Source: Xylanibacter rarus (GTDB lineage: Bacteria > Bacteroidota > Bacteroidia > Bacteroidales > Bacteroidaceae). From it: a DNA stretch of 33,745 nt. The notes under the pieces were generated by a model that had not been told where the DNA came from, did no database searches, and saw only the letters and a program-made list of their open reading frames with translations. The stretch is taken from the NCBI RefSeq assembly GCF_001275135.1, contig NZ_LFQU01000030.1:1-33745 (forward strand), written 5' to 3'. Positions 33,740 through 33,745 of this stretch are shown piece after piece (position 1 is the stretch's first letter; the number at the start of each line of letters is the position of its first letter). The position numbers and the translations under genes were made by a program.

Positions 33740-33745
33740 TAAATA

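Noticed and set aside
1-33745. CRISPR array, prophage, integrase, transposase, toxin-antitoxin or restriction genes
   Set aside because: None seen on reading both strands: no regular repeat-spacer pattern and no matching protein motifs.

Overview
The window looks like chromosome from a Bacteroidales bacterium, most likely Prevotella or a close relative (Segatella). The evidence is a SusC/SusD pair, a GLPGLI-family protein, a secreted protein with a short type IX-like C-terminal sorting domain, a lipoprotein with an acidic SDDDD export signal after the lipobox cysteine, and repeated promoter -7 boxes of the Bacteroidetes form TAnnTTTG. Genus is an inference from style; no rRNA or other marker is present.

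Layout. 108-3361: alaS (minus) and, divergently, a small MerR-type regulator (plus). 3843-10614: a minus-strand glycan-uptake locus, susC-susD-surface lipoprotein, followed after a hairpin by a secreted protein with a C-terminal sorting motif. It has a recognisable promoter (TTTG-N20-TATATTTG) about 145 nt before susC. About 0.85 kb without convincing genes follows. 11746-12723: a secreted pectin methylesterase (CE8), with a strong terminator. 12812-18963: a compact minus-strand housekeeping run, parA-parB-DUF5683 membrane protein-LysM lytic transglycosylase-relA/spoT, linking chromosome segregation, cell-wall remodelling and the stringent response. 19109-21132: surE and lpxB on the plus strand, divergent from parA.

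21133-29971 is the accessory part. It holds a GLPGLI-family exported protein overlapping an outer-membrane receptor-like barrel, a 38-residue ORF that is almost only a signal peptide, a transmembrane TPR protein with a C-terminal HTH-like region, a 61-residue Cys/His/Lys-rich ORF, and a second outer-membrane barrel protein. The block is bracketed by two directly oriented copies of a ~104-nt imperfect palindromic repeat (21537-21640 and 29738-29840). A tandem motif plus hairpin at 21242-21303 may be the remnant of a mobile-element end. The most plausible undescribed system here is this small-ORF/TPR-sensor/outer-membrane-barrel cassette: the sensor spans the inner membrane and could control the barrel genes, with the tiny exported peptide as a candidate signal or partner. 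That is inference from gene order and protein architecture.

29972-33337: a minus-strand operon rsfS-ftsH-cdsA (ribosome silencing, membrane proteolysis, phospholipid synthesis) ending in a 20-bp perfect-stem hairpin. The window ends with a tRNA-Gln(CUG) with its own promoter and terminator.
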